This document shows, piece after piece, positions 1-5,718 of a stretch of DNA of 6,333 nucleotides (within the stretch, counting starts at the first letter, position 1; each line of letters starts with the position of its first letter). The notes beneath the pieces are model-generated. The model saw only the letters and a program-made list of their open reading frames with translations. It had not been told where the DNA came from and did no database searches. Origin of the DNA: an uncultured Coriobacteriaceae bacterium (lineage in GTDB: Bacteria; Actinomycetota; Coriobacteriia; Coriobacteriales; QAMH01); contig CACZQA010000272.1 in assembly GCA_902783175.1 (NCBI GenBank), positions 1-6,333 on the forward strand, given 5' to 3'. The position numbers and the translations under genes were made by a program.

Positions 1-517
1 CGGCGTTTTGGAACTGAAACCTGCCCGTGTCGGTGACGAGCGCCGTGTAGCAGCACGTCGCGATATCGGGCGTGCGCTCGATGCCCGCCTGCTCGATGAA
101 GTCCCACACGAGCATGCCGGCAGCCGCGGCCCCGTCGTCGACGAGGTTCACGTTGGCAAAGTCCGCGGGACCCTGGTGATGGTCGATGGCGATGGTCTTG
201 CGCGCGCGGTTGAAGACGTACACGCCGTCGCCCGTGCGCTGGATGCTCGGCACGTCGACACTGATGAAGACATCGGGCACGGCCCCGTACTCGCACGCGG
301 GCGTCAAGTCCTCGTACGCGTACAGGAAGTCGTACAGATGCGGGCGCTCGCGCGTCGCCAGAAGCGGCGTCACCTGGTAGCCCGCGGAGCGCAGCGCGCA
401 CGTGAGCGCGAGCACGCTGCCCAGCGCGTCACCGTCGGGGTTGACGTGGCCGCAGATGGCCACGGTGTGCGCCCCCTTGAGCAGCTCTATTGCTGGTCCG
501 TAATCGAGCTTTGCCAT
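1..517 (-). CDS. nrnA: DHH-family oligoribonuclease/pAp phosphatase NrnA, 3' end cut by window edge
   Basis: Cytoplasmic DHH/DHHA1 phosphoesterase. NrnA-family enzymes degrade 2-5 nt RNAs and cyclic-dinucleotide products, and many also dephosphorylate pAp; this is family knowledge. I translated 172 residues from the ATG at 517 to the edge. The DHH-domain metal motifs are intact: motif I GHVNPDGD (23-30, H24/D28/D30), motif II Asp in VDVPS (D88), the signature IDHH (111-114), and motif IV Asp in TDTGRFQF (D163). The family is about 320-340 residues, so the DHHA1 substrate domain lies outside the window. The start is fixed by a strong Shine-Dalgarno GGAGGAAG at 532-525, seven bases upstream and inside rbfA. 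The gene overlaps the 3' end of rbfA by 31 bp in another frame, which suggests translational coupling. A RecJ-type or pyrophosphatase DHH protein is less likely given motif I and the position after rbfA. In actinobacteria truB often follows. Confidence 0.9.
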   Translation of the reverse strand, partial: MAKLDYGPAIELLKGAHTVAICGHVNPDGDALGSVLALTCALRSAGYQVTPLLATRERPHLYDFLYAYEDLTPACEYGAVPDVFISVDVPSIQRTGDGVYVFNRARKTIAIDHHQGPADFANVNLVDDGAAAAGMLVWDFIEQAGIERTPDIATCCYTALVTDTGRFQFQNA

Positions 518-852
518 TTGTGCTCTTCCTCCAGCACCGTCGCGATGCGCTCTGCAGCGTCAACGGAGCGATCTATCTTGTAGCGAAGCTCGGGCGTCAC
601 GCGCCAGCCGAGCTTCTTGCCGACGAGCGACCTGATGCGGCCCTTCGCCGCCTCGAGGCCGGCCAGGACCTCGTCGTAACGGTCCTTGTCGGCGGAAACG
701 TACACGTCTGCGACCTCGCGGTCCTTCGATACCTCCACGTCGGTGATGGTGACCAGCTCGAGCCTGGGGTCCGAGATCTGGAAGAGGAGCACGTCGGCGA
801 GCTTCGCCCTGAGCTCCTCTGCAGCACGACGTGAAGCGGGAGTCTGCTTCAT
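487..852 (-). CDS. rbfA: 30S ribosome-binding factor RbfA
   Basis: Single KH-domain protein that binds the 30S subunit near the 5' end of 16S rRNA and helps late maturation and cold adaptation (family knowledge). The 121 residues match the usual length of about 110-130. Visible RbfA hallmarks are the N-terminal helix ending in ISDPRL (26-31), the strand VADVYVS (48-53), IRSLVGKKLGWRVTPELRY (73-91, the KH core with the PEL motif), and IDRSVDAAERI (93-103). The ATG at 852 lies two bases after the infB stop. Its Shine-Dalgarno AAGGA is formed by the last codons of infB (858-863), so translation is probably coupled. The C-terminal tail (about 110-121) is hydrophilic. The 3' end overlaps nrnA by 31 bp. 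Identification is secure from motifs and operon place. Confidence 0.95.
   Translation of the reverse strand: MKQTPASRRAAEELRAKLADVLLFQISDPRLELVTITDVEVSKDREVADVYVSADKDRYDEVLAGLEAAKGRIRSLVGKKLGWRVTPELRYKIDRSVDAAERIATVLEEEHKWQSSITDQQ
525..532 (-). promoter_or_regulatory. Ribosome binding site of nrnA inside rbfA
   Basis: GGAGGAAG lies within the rbfA coding sequence, seven bases before the nrnA ATG at 517. It decides the nrnA start and shows that the 31-bp overlap with rbfA is real. Confidence 0.8.
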
Positions 853-854
853 GG

Positions 855-3413
855 TTATTCCTTACGTGCGACCTGCTCGATGCGGTAGCCCTCGATGATG
901 TCGCCTTGCTTGACGTCTTGGTAGTCGGTGATGCCGATACCGCACTCCGTGCCGGCCTTGACCGACGTGACATCGTCGCGGTAGTGGCGCATGGAGGCGA
1001 TGGTGCCGTCGTGGACGATGACGCCGTCGCGCACGATGCGGACCTTGTCGGTCGCGGCGATTTCGCCCTCGGTGACGACGCAGCCTGCGATAGCGCCGAT
1101 CTTGGGCATCTTGAAGACCTCGCGGACCTCGGCAGAACCCGTGTCGACCTCGACCTCTTCGGGAGCGAGCAGACCGACGCGTGCGGCGTTGATGTCCTCG
1201 ATTGCCTGATAGATAACGCGGTAGAGACGAATCTCGACCTTCTCGCGGTCTGCGACGGCACGCACGCCCGCCTGGGGACGCACGCCGAAGCCGATGATGA
1301 TGGCGTCGGATGCCGCGGCGAAGTTGACGTCGGTCTCGGTGATGCCGCCGACTGCCGCGTGAATGACGTTGATGCGGACCTCGGACTGGTCCATCTTGTC
1401 CAGCTGGCCTTGCAGCGCCTCGATGGAGCCGACGGTGTCGGCCTTGATGATGAGGTTGAGCTCGGCGAGCTTGTCCGCCTCGATGCGGGCGAACAGGTCG
1501 TCCAGGCTGACGTGGCGCGGAGCCTCCTGCTGGGCCATGCGCTGCTTGAGCTCGCGCTCCTGCGCAAGGCTGCGGGCCTCGGAATCGTCCTCGAAGACGG
1601 CGAACTCGTCGCCTGCCGACGGGACGGCCTGCAGGCCGAGGATCTCGACCGGGTCGGACGGCTTGGCCTCGTCGACGTTGTTGCCCTTCGGGTCGATGAG
1701 CGCGCGGACGCGGCCATAGCAGACGCCCGCGACCAGTGAATCGCCGACGCGCAGCGTGCCGCGCTGGACGATGACGGTCGCGACGGGGCCACGGCCCTTG
1801 TCGAGGTTTGCCTCGATGACGAAGCCGCTCGCGGTCGTGTCGGGGTTGGCCTTGAGCTCGAGGACCTCTGCCTGGAGGATGATCGTCTCGAGCAGTTCGT
1901 CGATGTTGAGGTTCTGCTTTGCGGAGACCTCGACGAACATGTTGTTGCCGCCCCACTCCTCGGGGATGACGCCGCGCTCTGCGAGCTCGCTTTTCACGCG
2001 CTCGGGGTTCGCGCCGGGCTTGTCGATCTTGTTGATGGCGACGACGATCGGGACGTCTGCGGCTTTCGCGTGGTCGATTGCCTCGATGGTCTGGGGCATG
2101 ACGCCGTCGTCTGCCGCGACGACCAGCACGATGATGTCGGTGACCTGGGCGCCGCGCGCACGCATGGCGGTAAACGCCTCGTGGCCCGGGGTATCGATGA
2201 ACGTGATCTGATGCCCGTTGATGTAGACGACCGAAGCACCAATGGCCTGCGTGATGCCGCCTGCCTCGGTTTGCTGCACGCCGGAGTGGCGGATGGCATC
2301 GAGCAGGGACGTCTTGCCGTGGTCGACATGGCCCATGACCGTGACTACCGGCGGGCGAGGCTTGAGGTCGGACTCGTCGTCGTGGAACGTGAACTGCATC
2401 TCCTCTTCCGGCGAGATGATCTTGATCTCGCGGCCGAGGTCGCCGGCGACGAGCTCGACCAGGTCGTCGCTCATCGACTGCGTCAACGTCAGCGGGGTGC
2501 CCAGCAAGAACAGGCGCTTGACGATCTCGTTGCCGGGAACGTCGAGGGCCTCGGCGAGCTCGCCGACCGTGATGCCGCTCGTGACCGTGACGGTGCCGAC
2601 GGCGACGCCGAGCGCCTCTGCCTTCTTCGCCGCCTCCTCGGCAGCCTTCTTCGCGGCCTCGGCCTTGCGGTGCTCCTTGCGCTTCTTGCGGCGGCCGGTC
2701 GACTGCTTTTCCGCCTCGGCAACGGCAGCGCGGGCCTCCTCGAGCACCTTGTTGCGCTCGAGACGCTCGGCATCGTGTGCCATCTGGCGGTAGCGGTCGT
2801 CCTCGGACTCGGAGTCCACGGACTCGACGGCGCGCTTGCCCTTTTTCTTCTTGCCGGCGCCCTTCTCGCGATACGGGCTGTCGTTTTTATCGGAAGAGCC
2901 GCGCTTGCCGGAGTTGTTGGCATGCGCTGCCTTCTTTTCCTGCTCGGCCTTCTTGGCCTCGGCGCGCTCGTGCGCGAGGCGGTCGTTTTCGGAGGCGATC
3001 TGCGAGAGCAGGCCGTCAAACACGGAGGAGTGCTTCTTCACGACCTTCTTCTCGGGCTTCTCCTCCTTCTTGGGCTGCTCCTCGCCGTTTGCGGCGGCGC
3101 GCTCCTTGCGCTCCTCCTCGCGGCGCTCGAGCTCCTTGCGCACGTCGGCCTTGTGCTCTTCTTCGATCTTCTTGCGGTTTTCCTTGGCCTTGCGGATCTT
3201 CTCCGCCGCGGCCTTCTTCTTTTCCGCCTCGATTTGCTGGGCACGCTCCTGCAGCTCGGGGCCGAGCTCCTTGCGGATCTTGTCGACGTAGGCATCTACC
3301 AGCGTCGATGCGTGGTTCTTGGCGGGGATCTTCATCTCCTTGAGCTTCTCGAGGAGCTCCTTGGAGGTCATGCCAAACTCCTTGGCCAGTTCGTGTACGC
3401 GCACGCCTGCCAT
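855..3413 (-). CDS. infB: Translation initiation factor IF-2
   Basis: Cytoplasmic GTPase that places formyl-Met-tRNA in the 30S P site and promotes 50S joining. The protein has 852 residues. Order of parts: first IF2_N fold (about 1-50, [21 protein letters not shown]); a long Lys/Glu/Ala-rich, probably helical linker (about 51-268); a second IF2_N-like fold (about 277-332, [21 protein letters not shown]); the G domain (about 354-520) with all signatures intact, namely G1 GHVDHGKT 361-368, G2 GGIT 385-388, G3 DTPGH 407-411, G4 NKID 461-464 and G5 SAK 497-499; then domain II, the C1 domain (about 635-750, with IIIGFGVRP and [11 protein letters not shown]) and the fMet-tRNA-binding C2 domain (about 755-852, with GCVVTEGEI and GTECGIGI). 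The ATG at 3413 directly abuts the ylxR TAG stop. Only a weak purine-rich stretch precedes it, so coupled initiation is likely. Two IF2_N folds and a charged linker are normal for large bacterial IF2. Confidence 0.98.
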   Translation of the reverse strand: MAGVRVHELAKEFGMTSKELLEKLKEMKIPAKNHASTLVDAYVDKIRKELGPELQERAQQIEAEKKKAAAEKIRKAKENRKKIEEEHKADVRKELERREEERKERAAANGEEQPKKEEKPEKKVVKKHSSVFDGLLSQIASENDRLAHERAEAKKAEQEKKAAHANNSGKRGSSDKNDSPYREKGAGKKKKGKRAVESVDSESEDDRYRQMAHDAERLERNKVLEEARAAVAEAEKQSTGRRKKRKEHRKAEAAKKAAEEAAKKAEALGVAVGTVTVTSGITVGELAEALDVPGNEIVKRLFLLGTPLTLTQSMSDDLVELVAGDLGREIKIISPEEEMQFTFHDDESDLKPRPPVVTVMGHVDHGKTSLLDAIRHSGVQQTEAGGITQAIGASVVYINGHQITFIDTPGHEAFTAMRARGAQVTDIIVLVVAADDGVMPQTIEAIDHAKAADVPIVVAINKIDKPGANPERVKSELAERGVIPEEWGGNNMFVEVSAKQNLNIDELLETIILQAEVLELKANPDTTASGFVIEANLDKGRGPVATVIVQRGTLRVGDSLVAGVCYGRVRALIDPKGNNVDEAKPSDPVEILGLQAVPSAGDEFAVFEDDSEARSLAQERELKQRMAQQEAPRHVSLDDLFARIEADKLAELNLIIKADTVGSIEALQGQLDKMDQSEVRINVIHAAVGGITETDVNFAAASDAIIIGFGVRPQAGVRAVADREKVEIRLYRVIYQAIEDINAARVGLLAPEEVEVDTGSAEVREVFKMPKIGAIAGCVVTEGEIAATDKVRIVRDGVIVHDGTIASMRHYRDDVTSVKAGTECGIGITDYQDVKQGDIIEGYRIEQVARKE

Positions 3414-3713
3414 CTATTCACCATCCCTACTGCGCACTCCTGCGTCTGGGCAGACCTGCGCGAATTCCGTTTCCAACCGTCTGTAATCGTCTGCGCTCAC
3501 CTTGCAGCGGAGCTTGGCATCGAGAAGGCGCTTTTGGGCCGCCTTCTCGAAGCATGGCGACTCCTTGCACAGGTACGCGCCCCTGCCGGCGACCTTGCCC
3601 GTCAAATCGAGCTCGATGCTGCCGTTGGGCGTGCGCACGATGCGCACGAAGGAGCGCTTGTCGCCGCTTTTGCCGCAGGCCACGCACGTACGTGTCGGAG
3701 TCTTGCTTGCCAT
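3414..3713 (-). CDS. ylxR: YlxR-family protein (RNase P modulator RnpM)
   Basis: Small RNA-binding protein of the YlxR (DUF448) family, 99 residues, close to the usual size of about 90-100. Visible family motifs are RTCVAC (8-13) with the following KRSFVRIVR (19-27), a short strand region SIELDLTGK (32-40), the hallmark GRGAYLC (43-49), and a C-terminal helix with CFEKAAQKRL (54-63). Cys10, Cys13, Cys49 and Cys54 could cluster; metal binding is only my inference. In Bacillus subtilis the homologue (RnpM) binds RNase P RNA and modulates its activity. The TAA stop of nusA and the ATG here share one base (TAATG), and the nearest purine-rich stretch, AAGGGGAG, is about 11 bases upstream, so reinitiation after nusA is likely. 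The partner gene ylxQ (L7Ae-like), often next in Firmicutes, is absent; infB follows immediately. The coding region contains a perfect 11-bp stem at 3520-3550. Confidence 0.93.
   Translation of the reverse strand: MASKTPTRTCVACGKSGDKRSFVRIVRTPNGSIELDLTGKVAGRGAYLCKESPCFEKAAQKRLLDAKLRCKVSADDYRRLETEFAQVCPDAGVRSRDGE
3520..3550. repeat. Perfect 11-bp inverted repeat inside ylxR
   Basis: TCGAGAAGGCG (3520-3530) and CGCCTTCTCGA (3540-3550) are exact complements around a 9-base loop. In the mRNA this gives a stable stem over codons for the helix FEKAAQKRLLD. No U-tract follows in the reading direction, so it is not a normal terminator. It could slow ribosomes, serve as an RNase processing site, or be chance imposed by the codons. 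Confidence 0.6.
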
Positions 3714-4978
3714 TAGATGAGGGACTCCCCTTCGACCTCGAGGTCCTCCTCGTCGTCTTCGGCGTGGATGCCGCAGAAGCGGGAGCCGGGGCGCGCGTGG
3801 TTGCGGCAGCGCGTGCCGTCCTCGTTGACGTGCTCGCAGCGGCGGTCGCCCGCCTCGTCGAAGTCCTGCTCGTCATCGTCGTCGATGAGCGAGTCAATGC
3901 CGGCGCCGGCGCCGGCGGACGCGATGAGGCTCGCCGACTTGATGTCGATGTGCCAGCCGGTCAGACGTGCGGCCAGACGGGCGTTCTGGCCCTCCTTGCC
4001 GATGGCCAGCGACAGCTGATCGTCGGGGACGATGACCGTCGCGTAGTGCGTGTCCTCCTCGATGACGACGTCGGAGACCTTCGCGGGCGACAGCGCGTTT
4101 GCCACGTAGACCGCCGGGTCCTCGTTCCACTGGATGACGTCGATGCGCTCGCCGCGCAGCTCGCCGACGACCATGCGGATGCGGGAGCCCTTGGGGCCAA
4201 CGCAGGCGCCGACCGGGTCGAGGTTTGCCTCGCGGGAGTAGACGGCGATCTTGGAGCGCGCGCCCGCCTCGCGGGCGATGGACTTGACCTCGACGACGCC
4301 GTCGTAGATCTCGGGCACTTCGAGCTCGAGCAGGCGACGGATCAGATCGGGGTGCGTGCGGCTCACGATGATGCCGGCGTGGTTGCTCCCCTGCGTGCGG
4401 CCCATCGCGTCTTGCTGCGTCAGGTCGGGATCGCGCACGTCGATGATCAGCGCCTTGATGCGCTGGTTGTGCTGGTAGTACTCGTTGTCCGGCTTCTCGT
4501 TGCGCTCGTTGGGGTAGCGCTTCTTGTCGTAGTGCGGCAGCTCGGCCTCGACGCCGTCGCGGATCTTGATGACGGTGAAGTCGGGCGTGGACTGCAAGAC
4601 GGTACCGGTGATGAGCTCGCCTTTGCGGTCGGCGAACTCGCGGTAGATGTTGGCGCGGGCCGCGTCGCGGACGATCTCGTTGATGACGCGCTTGGCGTTC
4701 TGGGCGACGATGCGGTTGACGTTTTCCGGCGTGACGTCACGCGGCTCGTAGTCTTCGTACTCGCCCGTCTCGGGGTCCTCTTCGCCCAGGCCGACCATCT
4801 CGTAGACGTAGATCTTGCCGGACTCGCGGTCGATGGTCACGCGTGCGTCCCACTCCAGCCCGAGGATCTGCTTGTACGTGCGCGCAAGCTCGGTTTCCAG
4901 GCGGTCGAGCAGCGCGAGCTCGTCGATGTTCTTCTCTTTTGCAAGGTCCGTGAGGGCCTCGATGAGTGCAGATGACAT
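3713..4978 (-). CDS. nusA: Transcription termination/antitermination factor NusA with C-terminal Cys/His knuckle
   Basis: Binds RNA polymerase and nascent RNA to promote pausing and intrinsic termination, and takes part in rRNA antitermination. The protein has 421 residues: N-terminal polymerase-binding domain (about 1-118); S1 domain (about 120-206) ending in the family sequence IIVSRTHPDL; KH1 (about 207-280, with EIYDGVVEVKSIAREAG and VGACVGPKGSRI); KH2 (about 283-348, with YVANALSPAK and LSLAIGKEGQNARLAARLTGW). The S1 domain has two loops longer than in mycobacterial NusA. After KH2 comes an Ala-Gly linker (355-360), an acidic stretch, and a Cys/His cluster C381-x9-C391-x10-C402-x2-H405 in a GTRC..HARPGSRFC context, resembling short zinc knuckles. 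The E. coli-type acidic repeats are absent. The ATG at 4978 has a Shine-Dalgarno AAGGAGG (4989-4983) that overlaps the rimP stop. The stop overlaps ylxR by one base. The core assignment is certain; the role of the knuckle is unknown. Confidence 0.98.
   Translation of the reverse strand: MSSALIEALTDLAKEKNIDELALLDRLETELARTYKQILGLEWDARVTIDRESGKIYVYEMVGLGEEDPETGEYEDYEPRDVTPENVNRIVAQNAKRVINEIVRDAARANIYREFADRKGELITGTVLQSTPDFTVIKIRDGVEAELPHYDKKRYPNERNEKPDNEYYQHNQRIKALIIDVRDPDLTQQDAMGRTQGSNHAGIIVSRTHPDLIRRLLELEVPEIYDGVVEVKSIAREAGARSKIAVYSREANLDPVGACVGPKGSRIRMVVGELRGERIDVIQWNEDPAVYVANALSPAKVSDVVIEEDTHYATVIVPDDQLSLAIGKEGQNARLAARLTGWHIDIKSASLIASAGAGAGIDSLIDDDDEQDFDEAGDRRCEHVNEDGTRCRNHARPGSRFCGIHAEDDEEDLEVEGESLI
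3899..3916. repeat. Three tandem GCCGGC units in nusA
   Basis: GCCGGC is repeated three times without interruption and encodes the Ala-Gly linker (residues 355-360) between KH2 and the acidic/knuckle tail of NusA. Each unit is palindromic. The unit is in frame, so slippage would change linker length by two residues without a frameshift. Confidence 0.8.
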
Positions 4979-4982
4979 GGTT

Positions 4983-4989
4983 CCTCCTT
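4983..4989 (-). promoter_or_regulatory. Ribosome binding site of nusA overlapping the rimP stop
   Basis: AAGGAGG starts inside the rimP TAA stop (TAAGGAGG) and lies four bases before the nusA ATG. A ribosome ending rimP covers this site, so rimP and nusA translation are probably coupled. Confidence 0.85.
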
Positions 4990-5482
4990 ATTCTGTTGTA
5001 GAGTCGGCGGAATTGCCGAGACCATGGCCGCCGAAATCGATGCGGCCGATGATGTTTGCCTTCTTGATGTCGTCGAACGCGACGCGGGTTTCTTCCCCGT
5101 CGTCCGAGGTCAACACGACCTCGTCGCCTTCAATGCCCTTCAAGGTGCCGTGCGCCTTGCCGTGCTTGAGGGTGAGCGTCGCCTCTTCGCCGGCAAAGCG
5201 GTCGTAGTCGCCACGCTTGCGGAGCGGACGGTCGATGCCCGGGGACGAGACCTCGAGCGTGTAGGCGTCCTCGAAGGGGTCGAGCTCCTCGATCTTCGCG
5301 TCAACCCACTCTTCGGCCTCTGCCAGCTGATCTAGCGTGATGCCGCCCGCCAGCGTGTCCATGTACACGCGGAGAACCGGGTTCTTGCGGGTTCCTGCGA
5401 TCTCGACAGTGACCAGCTCGAGCTCGTGCTCCGCTGCCAGCGGTTCGAGCTCTTCGATGAGCATCTCTGCCTTGTTGGCCAT
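4988..5482 (-). CDS. rimP: Ribosome maturation factor RimP
   Basis: Cytoplasmic protein that binds the immature 30S subunit and helps form its central pseudoknot and head region (family knowledge). The 164 residues match the usual length of about 150-170. The N-terminal alpha/beta domain (about 1-86) shows VTVEIAG, LRVYMD (37-42), GITLDQ (47-52) and the hallmark YTLEVSSPGIDRPL (74-87). DYDRF (92-96) then leads into the SH3-like C-terminal domain (about 97-150). The start is supported by an excellent Shine-Dalgarno AAAGGAGGG (5499-5491), eight bases before the ATG at 5482. It is the first gene of the operon; nusA begins nine bases after its stop, and the TAA stop is part of the nusA ribosome site. 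Expression is probably set by the upstream promoter and the attenuator-like hairpin in the leader. Confidence 0.96.
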   Translation of the reverse strand: MANKAEMLIEELEPLAAEHELELVTVEIAGTRKNPVLRVYMDTLAGGITLDQLAEAEEWVDAKIEELDPFEDAYTLEVSSPGIDRPLRKRGDYDRFAGEEATLTLKHGKAHGTLKGIEGDEVVLTSDDGEETRVAFDDIKKANIIGRIDFGGHGLGNSADSTTE

Positions 5483-5490
5483 ACGCTCAA

Positions 5491-5499
5491 CCCTCCTTT
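5491..5499 (-). promoter_or_regulatory. Ribosome binding site of rimP
   Basis: AAAGGAGGG on the minus strand, eight bases before the rimP ATG. It is nearly a full complement to the 16S rRNA 3' end and fixes the start at 5482. It directly follows the U-tract of the leader hairpin, so folding of that hairpin could also affect ribosome access. Confidence 0.85.
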
Positions 5500-5500
5500 A

Positions 5501-5531
5501 CAAACAAAGAAAGTGGGGCAAACCCACTTCC
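5501..5531 (-). terminator. Attenuator-like intrinsic terminator in the rimP leader
   Basis: In the minus-strand RNA, GGAAGUGGG (5531-5523) pairs with CCCACUUUC (5517-5509) around a UUUGC loop: nine pairs including one G-U. It is followed at once by UUUGUUUG (5508-5501), a U-tract broken by G. The Shine-Dalgarno of rimP begins within two bases of the tract. A hairpin this close upstream of rimP, with a weak U-tract, fits a NusA-dependent terminator; the Bacillus subtilis nusA operon leader is autoregulated in this way. It could instead be the delayed terminator of the gene ending at 5719, but a promoter candidate lies between. Confidence 0.65.
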
Positions 5532-5596
5532 ACAACCGTGACGCGTATTACTTTGCGACGGCGGCGTAGAAAGCCATACCGTGGCCGAATCGACCT

Positions 5597-5622
5597 CAAG
5601 GCACACGTCATCCGATGCCTTG
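5597..5622. repeat. 7-bp perfect inverted repeat near the leader 5' end
   Basis: CAAGGCA (5597-5603) and TGCCTTG (5616-5622) are perfect complements separated by 12 bases. In the predicted leader RNA the stem would form within about 7 nt of the 5' end, where such stems can protect an mRNA or take part in alternative folding. As DNA it could also be an operator just downstream of the promoter. The repeat is directly visible; its role is unknown. Confidence 0.4.
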
Positions 5623-5635
5623 TCAAAGCTGATTC

Positions 5636-5664
5636 ATCATACTGGTGCCGACGGCCTCGCGCAA
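5636..5664 (-). promoter_or_regulatory. Candidate sigma-70 promoter of the rimP operon
   Basis: On the minus strand, TTGCGC (5664-5659) and TATGAT (5641-5636) are separated by exactly 17 bases. The -10 box matches the consensus at five of six bases; the -35 box matches only the first three (TTG). Transcription would start near 5629, giving a leader of about 147 nt before rimP. It is the best promoter-like pair I found in the 236-base gap. The weak -35 box, with a direct repeat just upstream, suggests possible help from an activator. No start site has been measured. Confidence 0.5.
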
Positions 5665-5666
5665 CC

Positions 5667-5685
5667 ATCGTCACGGTATCGTCAC
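5667..5685. repeat. Tandem 8-bp direct repeat upstream of the -35 box, possible regulator site
   Basis: ATCGTCAC occurs at 5667-5674 and again at 5678-5685 (plus strand), separated by GGT. The period is 11 bp, about one helical turn. On the transcribed strand it reads GTGACGAT twice and ends two bases before the proposed -35 box, at about -38 to -56 from the predicted start. Geometry like this is typical of OmpR/PhoB-type regulators, but the protein that might bind is unknown. The repeat is exact; its function is inferred. Confidence 0.5.
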
Positions 5686-5718
5686 AATTAACTTGCGTTT
5701 GGAGGATTCTTGCGGCGC

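Larger units (their letters stand above)
5483..5629 (-). other. Predicted 5' leader of the rimP operon mRNA
   Basis: This is the transcribed region between the inferred start (near 5629) and the rimP ATG. It contains a 7-bp stem near its 5' end (5597-5622), a weak GCCA/TGGC stem around 5570-5590, the terminator-like hairpin at 5501-5531, and the rimP ribosome site at 5491-5499. An open frame of 37 codons (ATG at 5611, TAA at 5498) spans most of it; it encodes an Arg-rich peptide with RRRRK at about residues 16-20, and its stop overlaps the rimP Shine-Dalgarno. I do not recognise a known riboswitch. The boundaries depend on the promoter call. Confidence 0.45.

Noticed and set aside
831..1739. 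Plus-strand open frame of 302 codons opposite the IF2 C-terminal half
   Set aside because: Asp/Leu/Val-rich shadow with no domain; the opposite strand is an intact, motif-complete IF2.
560..1792. Minus-strand frame of 410 codons overlapping infB and rbfA in another frame
   Set aside because: Ser/Arg/Pro-rich translation typical of an off-frame reading of GC-rich genes.
2397..2410. Internal ATG in infB (Met339) after GGAAGAGGAG, as a second IF2 isoform start
   Set aside because: The purine stretch is simply Glu codons touching the ATG with almost no spacing, and it would remove both N-terminal folds; not supported well enough.
2070..3716. Long plus-strand open frame (548 codons) opposite infB and ylxR
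   Set aside because: Low-complexity Leu-rich translation arising from the Lys/Glu-rich IF2 linker read backwards; no ribosome site or family motif.
3554..4975. Long plus-strand open frame (473 codons) opposite nusA
   Set aside because: Its protein is Val/Leu/Asp/Arg-rich without recognisable motifs and mirrors nusA codons; a typical antisense shadow in GC-rich DNA.
5545..5550. TAATAC as an alternative -10 box for rimP
   Set aside because: Only three matches to consensus and no -35-like hexamer at proper distance.
5621..5626. Perfect TTGACA (-35 consensus) on the minus strand
   Set aside because: No -10-like hexamer lies 16-19 bases downstream; the TTGCGC/TATGAT pair just upstream is better spaced.
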